64,000 bases of DNA, taken from Rhizobium mongolense USDA 1844. Its GTDB lineage: Bacteria > Pseudomonadota > Alphaproteobacteria > Rhizobiales > Rhizobiaceae. Positions 1 through 9,293 of this stretch are shown here, piece by piece. The stretch's first letter is position 1; every line of letters begins with the position of its first letter. The stretch is taken from positions 372,001 through 436,000 of the forward strand of contig NZ_ATTQ01000002.1 in the NCBI RefSeq assembly GCF_000419765.1, written 5' to 3'. Made by a program: the position numbers and the translations under genes. Under the pieces are notes generated by a model. The model had not been told where the DNA came from. It searched no databases and worked only from the letters and a program-made list of their open reading frames with translations.

Positions 1-567
1 TCGATCACTGCGGCCAACGACTTGCCTCTCTCCGTCGATTTCGAGGGCGCCTATTCGACCGAGAAAGCGGGAGCCGCTGCCAACGCCGCCATGCTGATTG
101 ATGCAGGCGCCGTCGGCATCAATTTCGAGGACCAGGTGGTTGGCGGCAGCGGGCTGCATCCGATCGATCAGCAGGCCGCACGCATCCGCGCCATCCGCGA
201 GATGGCCGAGGCTAAGGGCATTCCGTTCTTCATCAATGCCCGCACCGACCTGTTTCTCAAGTTCTCCGATCCCGACCGGCATGTCCCGCTGGTGGACGAG
301 GCGATCGAGCGGGCAGCCGCCTATGCAGAGGCTGGCGCCAGCGGCTTTTTTGCGCCGGGATTGTCGAACCAGGACCTGATCCGCCGAGTGTGCGAAGCGG
401 TTACGCTGCCGGTCAACATCATGATGCGCCAAGGCGTGCCGGATGTGAGGACGTTGGCAAAGCTCGGCGTCGGCCGTGTCAGTTATGGGCCGGGACCTTA
501 CCGCGCAATGATGGAAAAGCTGAAGGAGGCAGCCGAGGCGGTCTTCGCCGCCGCGGGCCAAGCTTGA
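1..567 (+). CDS. Isocitrate lyase / PEP mutase family protein (5' truncated)
   Basis: The reading frame is open from base 1, so the true start lies upstream. The visible 188 codons are the C-terminal two thirds or so of a phosphoenolpyruvate-mutase / isocitrate-lyase superfamily barrel. Supporting motifs are the ANDLPLSVDFEGAY strand, VGINFEDQ with the Mg-binding Glu-Asp pair, INARTD, and the late strand LPVNIMM. Members cleave or rearrange C-C or C-P bonds in small 2-oxo acids (for example carboxyPEP mutase or 2-methylisocitrate lyase), and the exact substrate cannot be read here. The single-domain form in rhizobia is usually annotated only to family level. It converges with argB, one base apart. 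Confidence 0.82.
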   Translation, partial: SITAANDLPLSVDFEGAYSTEKAGAAANAAMLIDAGAVGINFEDQVVGGSGLHPIDQQAARIRAIREMAEAKGIPFFINARTDLFLKFSDPDRHVPLVDEAIERAAAYAEAGASGFFAPGLSNQDLIRRVCEAVTLPVNIMMRQGVPDVRTLAKLGVGRVSYGPGPYRAMMEKLKEAAEAVFAAAGQA

Positions 568-568
568 A

Positions 569-1456
569 TCACGGAACGATCAGCGTTCCGGCGCCGTGTT
601 CGGTGAAGATTTCGAGCAGCACGGAATGGGCCGTCGTGCCGTTCAGGATGACGACGCCCTGGACGCCGGCCTTGATCGCGTCGATGCAGGTTTCGACCTT
701 CGGGATCATGCCGCCGGAAATCGTGCCGTCGGCGATCAGCGCGTGCGCTTGCGAAACCGAGAGCTCCTTGATGAGGTTGCCCTGCTTGTCGAGCACGCCG
801 GGAACGTCCGTCAGGAAGAGCAGGCGCGTGGCATTCAGTGCGCCAGCGATGGCGCCTGCGAAGGTGTCGGCATTGATGTTGTAGGTTGCGCCGTCGCGGC
901 CGGGCGCGACCGGGGCGATGACCGGGATCATTTCCGAACGGGCGAGCAGGTCGAGCAGCGTACGGTCGACTTCGACGACCTCGCCGACGAAGCCGAGATC
1001 GAGCACGCGCTCGATGTTCGAATCCGGGTCCTTGATCTTCTTTTGCGCCTTTTCGGCAAAGACCATGTTGCCGTCCTTGCCGCAGAGCCCGATCGCCCAT
1101 TCGCCCGTCTGGTTGATGAGTGCCACGATCTCCTTGTTGATGGAGCCGGCAAGCACCATCTCGACGATCTCGACGGTCTTGGCGTCGGTGACGCGAAGAC
1201 CGCCTTCGAACTTCGATTCGATGCCCATCTTCGTCAACATCGCGCCGATCTGTGGTCCGCCGCCGTGGACGACGATCGGATTGACGCCGGATTGCTTCAA
1301 AAGCGCGATGTCGCTGGCGAAGGCCTTGCCGAGCTCGGGATTGCCCATGGCATGGCCGCCGTATTTGACGACTATTGTCTTGTTCTCGTAACGCTGCATG
1401 AAAGGCAGCGCCTGTGCGAGAAGGCGTGCTTGGGTTTCGCTTTCGGACTGGTTCAT
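569..1456 (-). CDS. argB: Acetylglutamate kinase
   Basis: Cytoplasmic enzyme of arginine biosynthesis that phosphorylates N-acetyl-L-glutamate with ATP. At 295 residues it has the normal length. The amino-acid-kinase fold is clear: VVKYGGHAM near residue 29 (phosphate-binding Lys and Gly-rich turn), HGGGPQIG near 63, [12 protein letters not shown] in the substrate/ATP region, and a C-terminal [14 protein letters not shown] segment. The ATG at 1456 gives the usual N-terminus. In many rhizobia argB follows engB directly. Here a sigma/anti-sigma/fasciclin cassette on the opposite strand separates the two, so argB must use its own promoter in the 146-base gap before 1603. Confidence 0.97.
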   Translation of the reverse strand: MNQSESETQARLLAQALPFMQRYENKTIVVKYGGHAMGNPELGKAFASDIALLKQSGVNPIVVHGGGPQIGAMLTKMGIESKFEGGLRVTDAKTVEIVEMVLAGSINKEIVALINQTGEWAIGLCGKDGNMVFAEKAQKKIKDPDSNIERVLDLGFVGEVVEVDRTLLDLLARSEMIPVIAPVAPGRDGATYNINADTFAGAIAGALNATRLLFLTDVPGVLDKQGNLIKELSVSQAHALIADGTISGGMIPKVETCIDAIKAGVQGVVILNGTTAHSVLLEIFTEHGAGTLIVP

Positions 1457-1602
1457 GGCATACCCCGCAGAATAGATCGCGGCCTTTTATCTCAAGTTTT
1501 TGACAGATGGAATAATGCCCTGCGCATTAGTTGCTCCGCCTCTTGTCAATTTGAGCCGGCCGCCGTTTATTGGCATCGTGTCAAAGATAGACGGGCCGCG
1601 GC

Positions 1603-2142
1603 ATGACGAGCGAGGAAATCGCGCAATTGATAGGCCGCATCGCCATGGCCGACCGGAAGGCTTTCGCCGATCTCTACAAGGAGACGAGCCCGAAACTTTT
1701 CTCCATATGCCTGCGTATCCTGAACGATCGTGTTGAAGCCGAGGAAGCGTTGCAGGAGGTTTATGCAAAGATCTGGCAGCGCGCCGGGGCTTTCGTGGCC
1801 AACCAAGGTACGCCGTCCTCCTGGCTCGCGGCGATTGCCCGCAACCAGGCGATCGATATGATGCGGGCGCGAAAGCCTGTCGCCGACGAGTTGAACGGTG
1901 AATACGATCTTCCCGATCCTGGCCTCGACCCGGAAAAGCAGGCCGTGTTGTCTGATGAAGGAAGGCGGATTGACACCTGCATGGAAGAGTTGGAAGCTGA
2001 TCGGGCGCAGGCGGTGAAGAAGGCCTATGTCGAAGGACTAAGCTATCAGGAACTTGCCGATCAGTTTGGCGTTCCGCTGAACACCATGCGGACATGGCTG
2101 CGGCGCAGCCTTTTGAAGCTGAGAGAGTGCATGGAGCGATGA
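1603..2142 (+). CDS. ECF-type RNA polymerase sigma factor, SigK-like
   Basis: A 179-residue group 4 sigma factor. Region 2 spans roughly residues 20-90 (FADLYKETSPKLFSICLRI, then EEALQEVYAKIW) and region 4 roughly 120-175, with a helix-turn-helix around LSYQELADQFGVPLNTMRTW. The stop codon overlaps the next ATG in an ATGA junction, so the downstream RskA-type protein is translationally coupled and almost certainly its anti-sigma. The third gene encodes a secreted fasciclin protein. This composition matches the mycobacterial SigK-RskA-MPT70/83 arrangement and suggests the fasciclin gene is a target. The inducing stress cannot be read from sequence. Confidence 0.93.
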   Translation: MTSEEIAQLIGRIAMADRKAFADLYKETSPKLFSICLRILNDRVEAEEALQEVYAKIWQRAGAFVANQGTPSSWLAAIARNQAIDMMRARKPVADELNGEYDLPDPGLDPEKQAVLSDEGRRIDTCMEELEADRAQAVKKAYVEGLSYQELADQFGVPLNTMRTWLRRSLLKLRECMER

Positions 2143-2861
2143 CATCGCCGGATCAAAGCAAGGGAGGCCGTTCCCGTGATGAAGTGCTCGCCGGCGAGTA
2201 CGTGCTTGGTGTTCTTTCGTTTCAGGATCGCCGGGTGGTCGAGGAGCGCATGCGCCGGGACCGCCAGTTTGCCGCAATCGTCAGCCGCTGGGAAACGAAC
2301 CTCTCTGCTTTCAACGACGATTATGAAGTGGCCGCGAGCCCGGGCCGGGAGACGTTCAAGCAGATCGAGGCACGCCTTTTCGGCGAACCGGAGCTTTCGC
2401 GGTCCTTCTCGCGCGGCCTTTGGAATTCCGCGGTCTTCTGGCGCTCGCTGACCTTCGCTTCGCTGGTCGTTGCGATCGGTGCCATAATTTTCGCCTCCGG
2501 CAACGTTCCACCGCCGAAAGGTCAATCGCCACTGTTTGCCGAATTGTCGTCCGCCGACAGCCAGGTCAATCTGCTTGCCTCTTACGACGCCCAAAGCGGC
2601 CGCCTCCGCATCGTGCCTGTTGCGGCGGGCGGGGCTGAGAATAAATCACTGGAGCTCTGGCTGGTGCCGGCAAGCGGCACTCCAAAGTCGCTCGGCATTT
2701 TCCACTCGGATGAAGATGGCGAGCTTGTTGTTCCTGCCGATCTGCGCGGCGGCATTGCCGACGGTACGACGCTCGCCGTCAGCCTTGAGCCTTTTGGTGG
2801 TTCGACGACCGGTGCACCGACAGGACCGGTTGTCGCCAGTGGCACCACGCATCGCCGCTAA
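2139..2861 (+). CDS. RskA-family membrane anti-sigma factor
   Basis: A 240-residue protein starting at the ATG inside the ATGA overlap with the sigma gene; the open frame extends 15 codons further upstream, but the overlap start is more plausible. An N-terminal cytoplasmic sigma-binding segment (about residues 13-65, EVLAGEYVLGVLS) is followed by one membrane helix at about 101-121. The C-terminal domain (about 135-235, including LELWLVPASGTPKSLGIF) is typical of RskA extracytoplasmic domains. The protein has no cysteine, so it is not a zinc (ZAS) redox anti-sigma. Release of the sigma factor would need proteolysis or a conformational signal from the periplasmic side, which is inferred from the family. 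Confidence 0.9.
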   Translation: MTSPDQSKGGRSRDEVLAGEYVLGVLSFQDRRVVEERMRRDRQFAAIVSRWETNLSAFNDDYEVAASPGRETFKQIEARLFGEPELSRSFSRGLWNSAVFWRSLTFASLVVAIGAIIFASGNVPPPKGQSPLFAELSSADSQVNLLASYDAQSGRLRIVPVAAGGAENKSLELWLVPASGTPKSLGIFHSDEDGELVVPADLRGGIADGTTLAVSLEPFGGSTTGAPTGPVVASGTTHRR

Positions 2862-2969
2862 AAAATCGTCTCGTCTGAAACTCTTTCTGCATCGCCTCGT
2901 ACATCTCGATGTCCGGGCGGGCCGAGGCATTCCGCACGCGAACCGGCGCCGGACGTGAGGAGAATGGTC

Positions 2970-3527
2970 ATGATGAAGTCAGCTTTGCGCACCATTGCGC
3001 TTGCCACTGCCGTATCCGCAATCGCTTTTGCTGTGCAGGCCGCCAACCCCATGGTGGGTGGCGCTCCGATGTTCCCGACGAAGAACATCATCGACAATGC
3101 CGTCAACTCGAAGGACCACACCACCCTGGTCGCGGCGGTGAAGGCCGGCGGTCTCGTCGGCACGCTCGAAGGCAAAGGTCCGTTCACTGTTTTCGCGCCG
3201 ACGAACGAGGCTTTCGCCGCCCTGCCGAAGGGCACGGTCGAGACGCTTCTCAAGCCGGAAAACAAGGCCGCGCTCGTCAAGGTGCTGACCTGCCACGTGG
3301 TTGCGGCAGATGCGATGGCGAAGACCGTCGCCAAAATGATCAAGGACGATGGCGGCGAACACGACATCAAGACGGTGGGCGGCTGCGTGCTGAAAGCCAA
3401 GGAAAGCATGGGCAAGATCACGCTGACCGATGAAAGGGGAGGCACAGCACGCGTGACGATCGCCGACGTCAAGCAGTCGAACGGCGTAATCCATGTCGTT
3501 GACAAAGTGCTTCTGCCTAAGACGTGA
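2970..3527 (+). CDS. Secreted fasciclin (FAS1) domain protein
   Basis: A single-FAS1-domain exported protein of about 185 residues. The start at 2970 is chosen because AGGAG at 2958-2962 lies seven bases upstream; an in-frame GTG at 2955 and ATG at 2964 are also possible. A cleavable signal peptide (MMKSALRTIALATAV... to VQA) precedes the FAS1 core, with H1-box-like GPFTVFAPTNEAFAALP and H2-like LLKPENKAALVKVLTCHVV. FAS1 domains mediate adhesion or matrix contact; no enzymatic activity is expected. It lies 108 bases behind the sigma/anti-sigma pair and is its probable regulon member. Confidence 0.93.
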   Translation: MMKSALRTIALATAVSAIAFAVQAANPMVGGAPMFPTKNIIDNAVNSKDHTTLVAAVKAGGLVGTLEGKGPFTVFAPTNEAFAALPKGTVETLLKPENKAALVKVLTCHVVAADAMAKTVAKMIKDDGGEHDIKTVGGCVLKAKESMGKITLTDERGGTARVTIADVKQSNGVIHVVDKVLLPKT

Positions 3528-3544
3528 TGGATTTATGGACGAAG

Positions 3545-3574
3545 GAGGGGAGGCGCCTGCGGGCGCCTCCCCTC
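3545..3574. terminator. Strong GC hairpin between convergent fasciclin and engB genes
   Basis: Perfect 13-bp inverted repeat (GAGGGGAGGCGCC, loop TGCG, then the complement) between two convergent genes; its distal end overlaps the engB stop codon. Neither strand has a clean U-run directly after the stem, so termination may be Rho-assisted or bidirectional. The hairpin is certain; the terminator role is inferred from position. Confidence 0.6.
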
Positions 3575-4229
3575 AGTTCCAGTTTTTGATCTCGACCGTT
3601 TCGGCAATGGCTTGGCGCAACTCATCCAATCCCTCGCTCTTCTCGGAAGAGGTGGCAATAACGAATGGGAAGGCCGCCGGACGCTTTTTGATCTTCTCTG
3701 CCGTTTCCGCGAGCAGCTTGGCGACCGCGGGCGGCTTGATCTTGTCGGTTTTGGTGAGAACAATCTGGTAGGAAACGGCGGCCTTGTCGAGCAGGCTCAG
3801 AACGTCATCGTCGTTCTTCTTGATGCCATGACGGCTGTCGATAAGCACGTAGACGCGCTTCAGCGTAGCGCGGCCGCGCAGATAATCGAACACGAGTTTC
3901 GTCCAGGCGTCGACCTGGTCTTTCGGCGCTTGCGCATAACCGTAGCCCGGCATATCGACGAGCGCCATCGGCGGCAGGTCGCCGCCTTCGCCGGAATAAC
4001 CCTCCGGAACGAAGTAGTTCAGCTCCTGCGTCCGGCCCGGCGTATTCGAGGTACGCGCCAGTCCCTTATGTCCGACAAGCGCATTGATGAGCGACGACTT
4101 GCCGACATTCGAGCGCCCGGCGAAGGCCACTTCCAGCGGCCCTTCCGGTGGCAGGAACTTCATGGAAGGCACGCCGCGGATGAAGATCCACGGCCGCCCG
4201 AAGAGTGGCTTTTCGTTGTTTTGCGTCAT
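3573..4229 (-). CDS. engB: Ribosome biogenesis GTPase YihA/YsxC (EngB)
   Basis: Essential small GTPase that assists large-ribosomal-subunit assembly. The start at 4229 ([19 protein letters not shown]) gives 218 residues, the usual alphaproteobacterial length; a start 14 codons upstream would add an atypical tail. G-motifs are visible: G1 GRSNVGKSS (about 38-46), the Thr-containing G2 loop [11 protein letters not shown]3 DMPGYG (about 92-97) and G4 TKTD. It lies downstream of yidC on the same strand, but a terminator-like hairpin sits between the two, so engB may have its own promoter in 4230-4340. Confidence 0.96.
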   Translation of the reverse strand: MTQNNEKPLFGRPWIFIRGVPSMKFLPPEGPLEVAFAGRSNVGKSSLINALVGHKGLARTSNTPGRTQELNYFVPEGYSGEGGDLPPMALVDMPGYGYAQAPKDQVDAWTKLVFDYLRGRATLKRVYVLIDSRHGIKKNDDDVLSLLDKAAVSYQIVLTKTDKIKPPAVAKLLAETAEKIKKRPAAFPFVIATSSEKSEGLDELRQAIAETVEIKNWN

Positions 4230-4340
4230 TCCGCTTTTCCAGCGCGTCCTAATCCATTGCGCATACGGCATTCAGGTTTCGCATGATTTTGTCAACCAAC
4301 GGTCCCCGATGCGCCCTCATTGGAAACAGGTTGCCGAAAA

Positions 4341-4366
4341 GAAAAAGCCCCGCCGAAGCGAGGCTT
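4341..4366 (-). terminator. Intrinsic terminator after yidC
   Basis: Read on the minus strand: AAGCCTCGC, a UUCG tetraloop, GCGGGGCTT, then a U-rich run (TTTTTC). The stem has 9 bp including one G-U wobble. It starts seven bases after the yidC stop codon and separates the rpmH-rnpA-yidC transcript from engB. Confidence 0.8.
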
Positions 4367-4372
4367 CCTCGT

Positions 4373-6166
4373 TCATTTCGATGGCGCCGGTTTTCGCCGG
4401 AACAAGCCCTTGAGATTGTCGAAGAGCTCGATCTTCACACCGTGGCGGCGCATGATTACCCCCTGCTGAATAACGGAGAGCGTATTGTTCCAGGCCCAGT
4501 AGATGACGAGGCCGGCCGGGAAGCTTGCCAGCATGAAGGTAAAGACCAGCGGCATCCAGTTGAAGATCATCGCCTGCGTTGGGTCGGGCGGCGTCGGGTT
4601 CATGCGCATCTGCACGAACATCGTAACACCCATGATCAGCGGCCATACGCCGAGATGCAGGAGGGCGGGCGCTTCGAAGGGGAGCAGACCGAAGAGGTTG
4701 ACGATCGTGGTCGGATCGGGGGCCGAGAGGTCCTGAATCCAGCCGAAGAACGGCGCATGCCGCATTTCGATCGTGATATAGATGACCTTGTAGAGCGCGA
4801 AGAAGACCGGGATCTGCAAGGCGATCGGCCAGCAGCCGGCAATCGGATTGATCTTCTCTTCCTTGTAGAGCTGCATCATCGCCTGCTGAAGGCCCATTCG
4901 GTCGTCGCCGAATTTGGCTTTGAGCTCTTCCATCTTCGGCTGCACGCGCTTCATGTTCGCCATCGAGGCGTACTGCTTGCTGGCGAGCGGGAAGAACAGC
5001 CCCTTGACGACGATTGTCGTCAGCAGGATCGCGACGCCGAAATTGCCGAAGTAGCGGAAGAAGAAATCCATCAGCTTGAACATCGGCTTGGTGATGAAAT
5101 AGAACCAGCCCCAGTCGATCAGCCGGTCGAAGCGCGGGATTTGGTAGGAGGCCTCGTAGCCGTCGATGACCGGAACTTCCTTGGCGCCGGCAAAGACGAG
5201 GTTCTTGAGCTCGATCGACTGTCCGGGAGCAACGGTTACTGCGTCTTCCTTATAGTCGGCCTGATAGCGTGGCTGGCCATCGGTGAAATGCGAGAAGCGG
5301 GCTTCATAAGCCGATTTCTGCGGCGGCACGATCGTTGCGGCCCAGTACTTGTCGGTGATGCCAAGCCAGCCGCCGGTGGATTTGGCGGGGGTGACGGCTT
5401 CTTTCTCGACGGCAGAGTACTTGCTCTCGACCAGGCCGTCGCCGATGACGCCGATGAAGCCCTCGTGCAGGACGTAGACGGAGGGCGTCGTCGGCTTGTT
5501 GTAGCGGGTAACGCGCCCGTAGGACGAAATGGAAGCCGGCGTACTTCCGCTGTTCGTCACCTTGTCCGTGACGGTGAACATGTAGCGGTCGTCGACCGAA
5601 ATCGTACGCGCAAAGGTCAGGCCCTTGTCATTGGTGTAGGTCAGCGTCACCGGGGACTTGTCGGTGAGCTTGGCGCCTTCCGGCGCCGTCCATACGGTCG
5701 ACGGACCGGGAACTGCTCCGGTCTGGTCGCTGCCGATATAGCCGAGTTCGGTAAAGTAGCCGTCCTTGGTGTCAGCCGGCGAAAAAAGCGTAATGATCGG
5801 GCTGCTCTTGTCGACCGTCTCGTGATAACCCTTGAGCTTCAGGTCGTCGAGGCGGGCACCTGCCAGGTTGACGGAGCCAGAGAGCGCTTCCGTGTCGATG
5901 GCGATGCGCGGCGCCTTAGCAAGCGCTTCCTCGCGCGTTGCGGTCGCGGCGGCCTGGCCGGTCGGCGCGGCGCCACTTGTTTGCGGTGCGGGCTGGCCGC
6001 CTGCAGCAGGAGCCTGTGTTTGCTCGCTCTGCTGCTGCGCTTTTTGGGCTTCCTGCGCCTTGCGCTGAGCCTCGATGCGCGGGTTCATGTAAAGAAACTG
6101 CCAGCCGAGAACGATCAGCACCGAGAGAGCGATCGCAATGAAATAATTGCGGTTGTTTTGCATCAT
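4373..6166 (-). CDS. yidC: Membrane protein insertase YidC/Oxa1
   Basis: A 597-residue inner-membrane insertase and chaperone acting with or without SecYEG. It has the Gram-negative layout: an N-terminal membrane helix (about residues 6-25), a Pro/Ala/Gln-rich linker, a large periplasmic beta domain (about 70-360), and the conserved five-helix insertase core from about 375 onwards (for example [41 protein letters not shown] and NTLSVIQQG). The conserved hydrophilic-groove arginine is probably in [21 protein letters not shown] or nearby and was not assigned exactly. The start codon overlaps the rnpA stop (ATGA), so the two are coupled; no yidD reading frame lies between them. Confidence 0.97.
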   Translation of the reverse strand: MMQNNRNYFIAIALSVLIVLGWQFLYMNPRIEAQRKAQEAQKAQQQSEQTQAPAAGGQPAPQTSGAAPTGQAAATATREEALAKAPRIAIDTEALSGSVNLAGARLDDLKLKGYHETVDKSSPIITLFSPADTKDGYFTELGYIGSDQTGAVPGPSTVWTAPEGAKLTDKSPVTLTYTNDKGLTFARTISVDDRYMFTVTDKVTNSGSTPASISSYGRVTRYNKPTTPSVYVLHEGFIGVIGDGLVESKYSAVEKEAVTPAKSTGGWLGITDKYWAATIVPPQKSAYEARFSHFTDGQPRYQADYKEDAVTVAPGQSIELKNLVFAGAKEVPVIDGYEASYQIPRFDRLIDWGWFYFITKPMFKLMDFFFRYFGNFGVAILLTTIVVKGLFFPLASKQYASMANMKRVQPKMEELKAKFGDDRMGLQQAMMQLYKEEKINPIAGCWPIALQIPVFFALYKVIYITIEMRHAPFFGWIQDLSAPDPTTIVNLFGLLPFEAPALLHLGVWPLIMGVTMFVQMRMNPTPPDPTQAMIFNWMPLVFTFMLASFPAGLVIYWAWNNTLSVIQQGVIMRRHGVKIELFDNLKGLFRRKPAPSK

Positions 6167-6561
6167 ACGTTCCTGGGGCGTCCGTGGGAGGATCGCCTGT
6201 GTTTCGGCTTGCTTTCGACGCGTGCCTTAAGCTCCGCGCTCAATTCCTTGAAGGACGCCGTCAGGCAGTCTCTTCGCGCGACAACCACATAGTCGTGTCC
6301 GGGCTGCATTGCAAACCCCACATGAAGTCGCACCGCCTCTTTGAGGCGGCGTCGCATGCGGTTCCGTTCGACCGCGTTGCCATGTTTTTTTGTGACGGTG
6401 AAGCCGACGCGGGCTTCGGTTTCGGGCTCTTTCCGGTCGAGAACCTCGAGCAGGAAGAGGCCACCCTTGCGCTTTTCGCCGTTGCGGACAGCAAGAAACT
6501 GCGGGCGGCTTTTCAACCGCCCTGCAGTGTTTTTTTCAGTGGTCGTCAATTCGCCCGCCAT
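6163..6561 (-). CDS. rnpA: Ribonuclease P protein component
   Basis: A 132-residue basic protein subunit of RNase P, which removes 5' leaders from pre-tRNAs. The diagnostic RNR-type motif is intact in [16 protein letters not shown] (about residues 62-77), preceded by the [12 protein letters not shown] strand that lines the substrate cleft. It starts 21 bases after the rpmH stop and overlaps yidC by four bases, forming the classic rpmH-rnpA-yidC unit. Confidence 0.95.
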   Translation of the reverse strand: MAGELTTTEKNTAGRLKSRPQFLAVRNGEKRKGGLFLLEVLDRKEPETEARVGFTVTKKHGNAVERNRMRRRLKEAVRLHVGFAMQPGHDYVVVARRDCLTASFKELSAELKARVESKPKHRRSSHGRPRNV

Positions 6562-6582
6562 CTGTTATCGGGCAATCCGGCC

Positions 6583-6717
6583 TTAGGCCGAAAGACGCTT
6601 GCGGCCACGCGCGCGGCGGGCAACGATGACCTTGCGGCCGCCCTTGGTAGCCATACGCGCACGGAAACCGTGGCGGCGCTTGCGGACAAGCTTCGATGGT
6701 TGGTAGGTACGCTTCAT
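6583..6717 (-). CDS. rpmH: 50S ribosomal protein L34
   Basis: A 44-residue, very basic protein found by translating the minus strand. It begins [18 protein letters not shown], continues [20 protein letters not shown] and ends RKRLSA, the near-invariant L34 sequence. The ATG at 6717 and TAA at 6583-6585 frame it exactly. It is the first gene of the rpmH-rnpA-yidC unit, so the promoter should lie within about 6720-6850. Confidence 0.98.
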   Translation of the reverse strand: MKRTYQPSKLVRKRRHGFRARMATKGGRKVIVARRARGRKRLSA

Positions 6718-7171
6718 TTATTTAAACACCGCGGAGTGCGGCCCTTCTTGAATTTGCATATTGCAAGGAGCGTTGTTTTTCGAACGGGCGAGGCCAAAGA
6801 CCGAAGTGACCGAACGTGCGGCGGCTTATACGGATGAAGCCTCAAGAAGTCAATTATCGCCCCGGTGATTCATCTGCCAGCCGTTTAAGACTGTAAAAAT
6901 TCGCATCATGGTATTAACTATTGTACTCAACACGTCGAAAGGTTGAATTTTGCTGATTTTATCTTGATGGGCATGCTATCGGCGATGCTTCTACTCAAGT
7001 TTATGCAATTTTTGCGAAGAATGCCGTTGATGCGCGGATAATATGGATAATTTTTTGTAGTTCTAAACCATCACATTCGAAATGTAACATTAAGACATTT
7101 AGCCGATCTTCATTCCATCGGCTGGGAATTTGCTTTCCAGACTGTCGTTAGTCCCTCAGGAGGCATTTCCG
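6718..7171. other. Divergent intergenic region rpmH / chemoreceptor (454 bp)
   Basis: No credible coding frame is present. The left part must carry the minus-strand promoter for rpmH, and the right part, noticeably AT-rich from about 6880 to 7110, the plus-strand promoter of the chemoreceptor gene. No unambiguous -35/-10 pair could be assigned by eye. An AGGAGG ribosome binding site at 7158-7163 belongs to the downstream gene. Confidence 0.5.
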
Positions 7172-9169
7172 TTGAAAATCCGCGGCAAGATCAATTTGCT
7201 CGTTTCCGTTATGGCAGCTGTCGCCCTTATTATTGGCGCAACCGCCCTTATTGCCATGAACGAGTACAACAACAAATTCAGCGCCTATAAGAGTGCCTCA
7301 CAGCGTGCCTATGCTGGCGAGCGGCTCAACCGCTTCGTGACAGCAACAGTTATGGAAGCCCGCGGCATCTACGCTGCGAAGGAAATCAAGGATACCGGCA
7401 ACTTCGCCAAGGGACTGATGGCAGATCTCGACGAGATCGACAAGGTCATCGCCGGATGGGCGCCGCTCGTTCCCGAGAGCCAGAAGGAGAGCTTCGGAAA
7501 GCTCGTCGAGCGCGCCAAGGAATTCCGCACCTTCCGCACTGAAACGGCCCGTCTCGGCACTGAAGTCGGGCCGGCAGCCGCCAACACCCAAGGCAACAAT
7601 GAAGCCAACCGCGCGAACCGAAAGGCCTTCCAGGCCGAGATCGATGCGATCGTAAAGACCGACAAGGCCGAGCTGCAGGCCGTCGATGCCGAGATCGAAG
7701 CTTTCCGTGCTTCGCTGTTCTGGCTCGTGCTTGCCATTGCCGGCGTGGGCATTTCGACAGGCGTCGGCATGGGCGTTTACATCGGTACCAGTCATCTCAG
7801 CCGTCCGATCAAGCGCGTAACGACCGCCATCAATGAAGTCGCCAACGGCAATTTCGACGCGGATGTGCCCTATGCCGGCCGTAAGGACGAGATCGGCGAG
7901 ATGGCCGCCGCCGTCGCCGTCTTCAAGGAGAACGGGTTGGCCATCAAGCGGCTGCATGCGCAGGAAGCGGCCATGCGCACCAAGAGCGACGACCTGCAGT
8001 CGAGCATGTCTGTGGTGGTCGCTGCCGCGGCTGCCGGTGATTTCAGCCGCCGTATCGAGAAGGACTATGAGGACGAGAATCTCAATCAGTTTGCAGGCAA
8101 TATCAACACGCTGCTTTCGAGCGTCGATGCCGGCGTCGGCGAAACCCGCCGCGTCATTGCAAGTCTTGCCGATGGCGATCTGACACAGACCATGCGCGGC
8201 GACTTCCAGGGCGCCTTCGCCGAGTTGCAGCAGAACGTCAACAACACGTTCCAGACGCTGCAGACGACCATGCGCGAGATCCGCGAGACCACCGAAGCGA
8301 TCAACGGCAACACCAACGAGCTCCGCGTTGCCAGTGACGATCTCTCCAGGCGCACGGAACAGCAGGCGGCAGCCCTCGAACAGACCTCCGCAGCTCTCGA
8401 CGAGATCACGGCCGTCGTGCAGAACTCGACGGAACGGGCCCAGGAGGCCAGCATCATGGTCTCGGAAGCGAAGGATGATGCCGGCCGCTCCGGCGTCGTC
8501 GTCCGTAACGCGGTCGATGCCATGGGCCGCATCGAGCAGGCATCGCGCGAAATCAGCCAGATCATCAACGTAATCGACGAGATCGCTTTCCAGACCAACC
8601 TCCTCGCACTCAATGCCGGTGTCGAGGCGGCACGGGCCGGAGAAGCGGGCAAGGGCTTTGCCGTCGTCGCGCAGGAGGTTCGCGAGCTCGCCCAGCGCTC
8701 GGCAACGGCCGCAAAGGACATCAAGGCGCTCATCACCAAATCCGGCGATGAAGTTCATGTCGGTGTGAAGCTGGTGCAGGCAACCGGCGAGGCGCTTGGC
8801 GAGATTGAAACCCGCGTCATCGCGATCAACGATCACATTCACTCGATCGCGACCGCGGCCAAGGAACAATCGACCGGCCTTAAGGAGGTCAACACCGCCA
8901 TAAACCAGATGGACCAGGTGACGCAGCAGAATGCAGCGATGGTCGAGGAAACCTCGGCTGCGACGCACAAGCTCTCCGCAGAAGCCGACGGTCTCGTCAA
9001 TCTTATTGCCCATTTCAGGATATCGAATGCTGCTGCAGCGCCGCTCGCCGTTGCCCGCCGCGAAGAACACCGTCCGGTCGCCTCGCCGGCGCGCCGCGTG
9101 ATGAAGACCGTCTCGCGGGCCTTCAACGGCAACGCGGCGGTTGCCGGGCAGAATTGGGAAGAATTCTGA
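7172..9169 (+). CDS. Methyl-accepting chemotaxis protein
   Basis: A 665-residue transmembrane chemoreceptor. The TTG at 7172 is preferred because AGGAGG ends eight bases before it and the protein then begins [14 protein letters not shown], immediately followed by membrane helix 1 (about residues 7-28). A periplasmic sensor region, a second helix ([20 protein letters not shown]), a HAMP domain (about 215-265) and a long cytoplasmic coiled coil follow. The signalling tip reads [20 protein letters not shown]. The last five residues, NWEEF, resemble the NWETF tether that binds CheR/CheB, so this receptor is probably adaptation-competent. The ligand is unknown. Confidence 0.94.
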   Translation: MKIRGKINLLVSVMAAVALIIGATALIAMNEYNNKFSAYKSASQRAYAGERLNRFVTATVMEARGIYAAKEIKDTGNFAKGLMADLDEIDKVIAGWAPLVPESQKESFGKLVERAKEFRTFRTETARLGTEVGPAAANTQGNNEANRANRKAFQAEIDAIVKTDKAELQAVDAEIEAFRASLFWLVLAIAGVGISTGVGMGVYIGTSHLSRPIKRVTTAINEVANGNFDADVPYAGRKDEIGEMAAAVAVFKENGLAIKRLHAQEAAMRTKSDDLQSSMSVVVAAAAAGDFSRRIEKDYEDENLNQFAGNINTLLSSVDAGVGETRRVIASLADGDLTQTMRGDFQGAFAELQQNVNNTFQTLQTTMREIRETTEAINGNTNELRVASDDLSRRTEQQAAALEQTSAALDEITAVVQNSTERAQEASIMVSEAKDDAGRSGVVVRNAVDAMGRIEQASREISQIINVIDEIAFQTNLLALNAGVEAARAGEAGKGFAVVAQEVRELAQRSATAAKDIKALITKSGDEVHVGVKLVQATGEALGEIETRVIAINDHIHSIATAAKEQSTGLKEVNTAINQMDQVTQQNAAMVEETSAATHKLSAEADGLVNLIAHFRISNAAAAPLAVARREEHRPVASPARRVMKTVSRAFNGNAAVAGQNWEEF

Positions 9170-9293
9170 GTATCGTCGACAGTCAGAAAACGCCGCCTCC
9201 GGGCGACCGGCTTGCCGTCGCTCGCGAAGATTTGAAAGCGCACTTCGATCGGCTAATATAGAAGTCTGGTTTCAGGCGCTTAGCCGATCGGAA

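Noticed and set aside
4283..6292. 669-codon plus-strand open frame opposite yidC
   Set aside because: It is the antisense shadow of a certain gene in GC-rich DNA, with Arg/His/Asp-rich composition, no recognisable domain and no ribosome binding site.
6718..7171. Replication origin next to rpmH
   Set aside because: No dnaA, no DnaA-box cluster and no gidA/parAB neighbours are visible. In Rhizobiales the origin is not expected at this locus.
7298..9070. 590-codon minus-strand open frame opposite the chemoreceptor gene
   Set aside because: Antisense shadow; the composition mirrors the coding strand and no motif is present.
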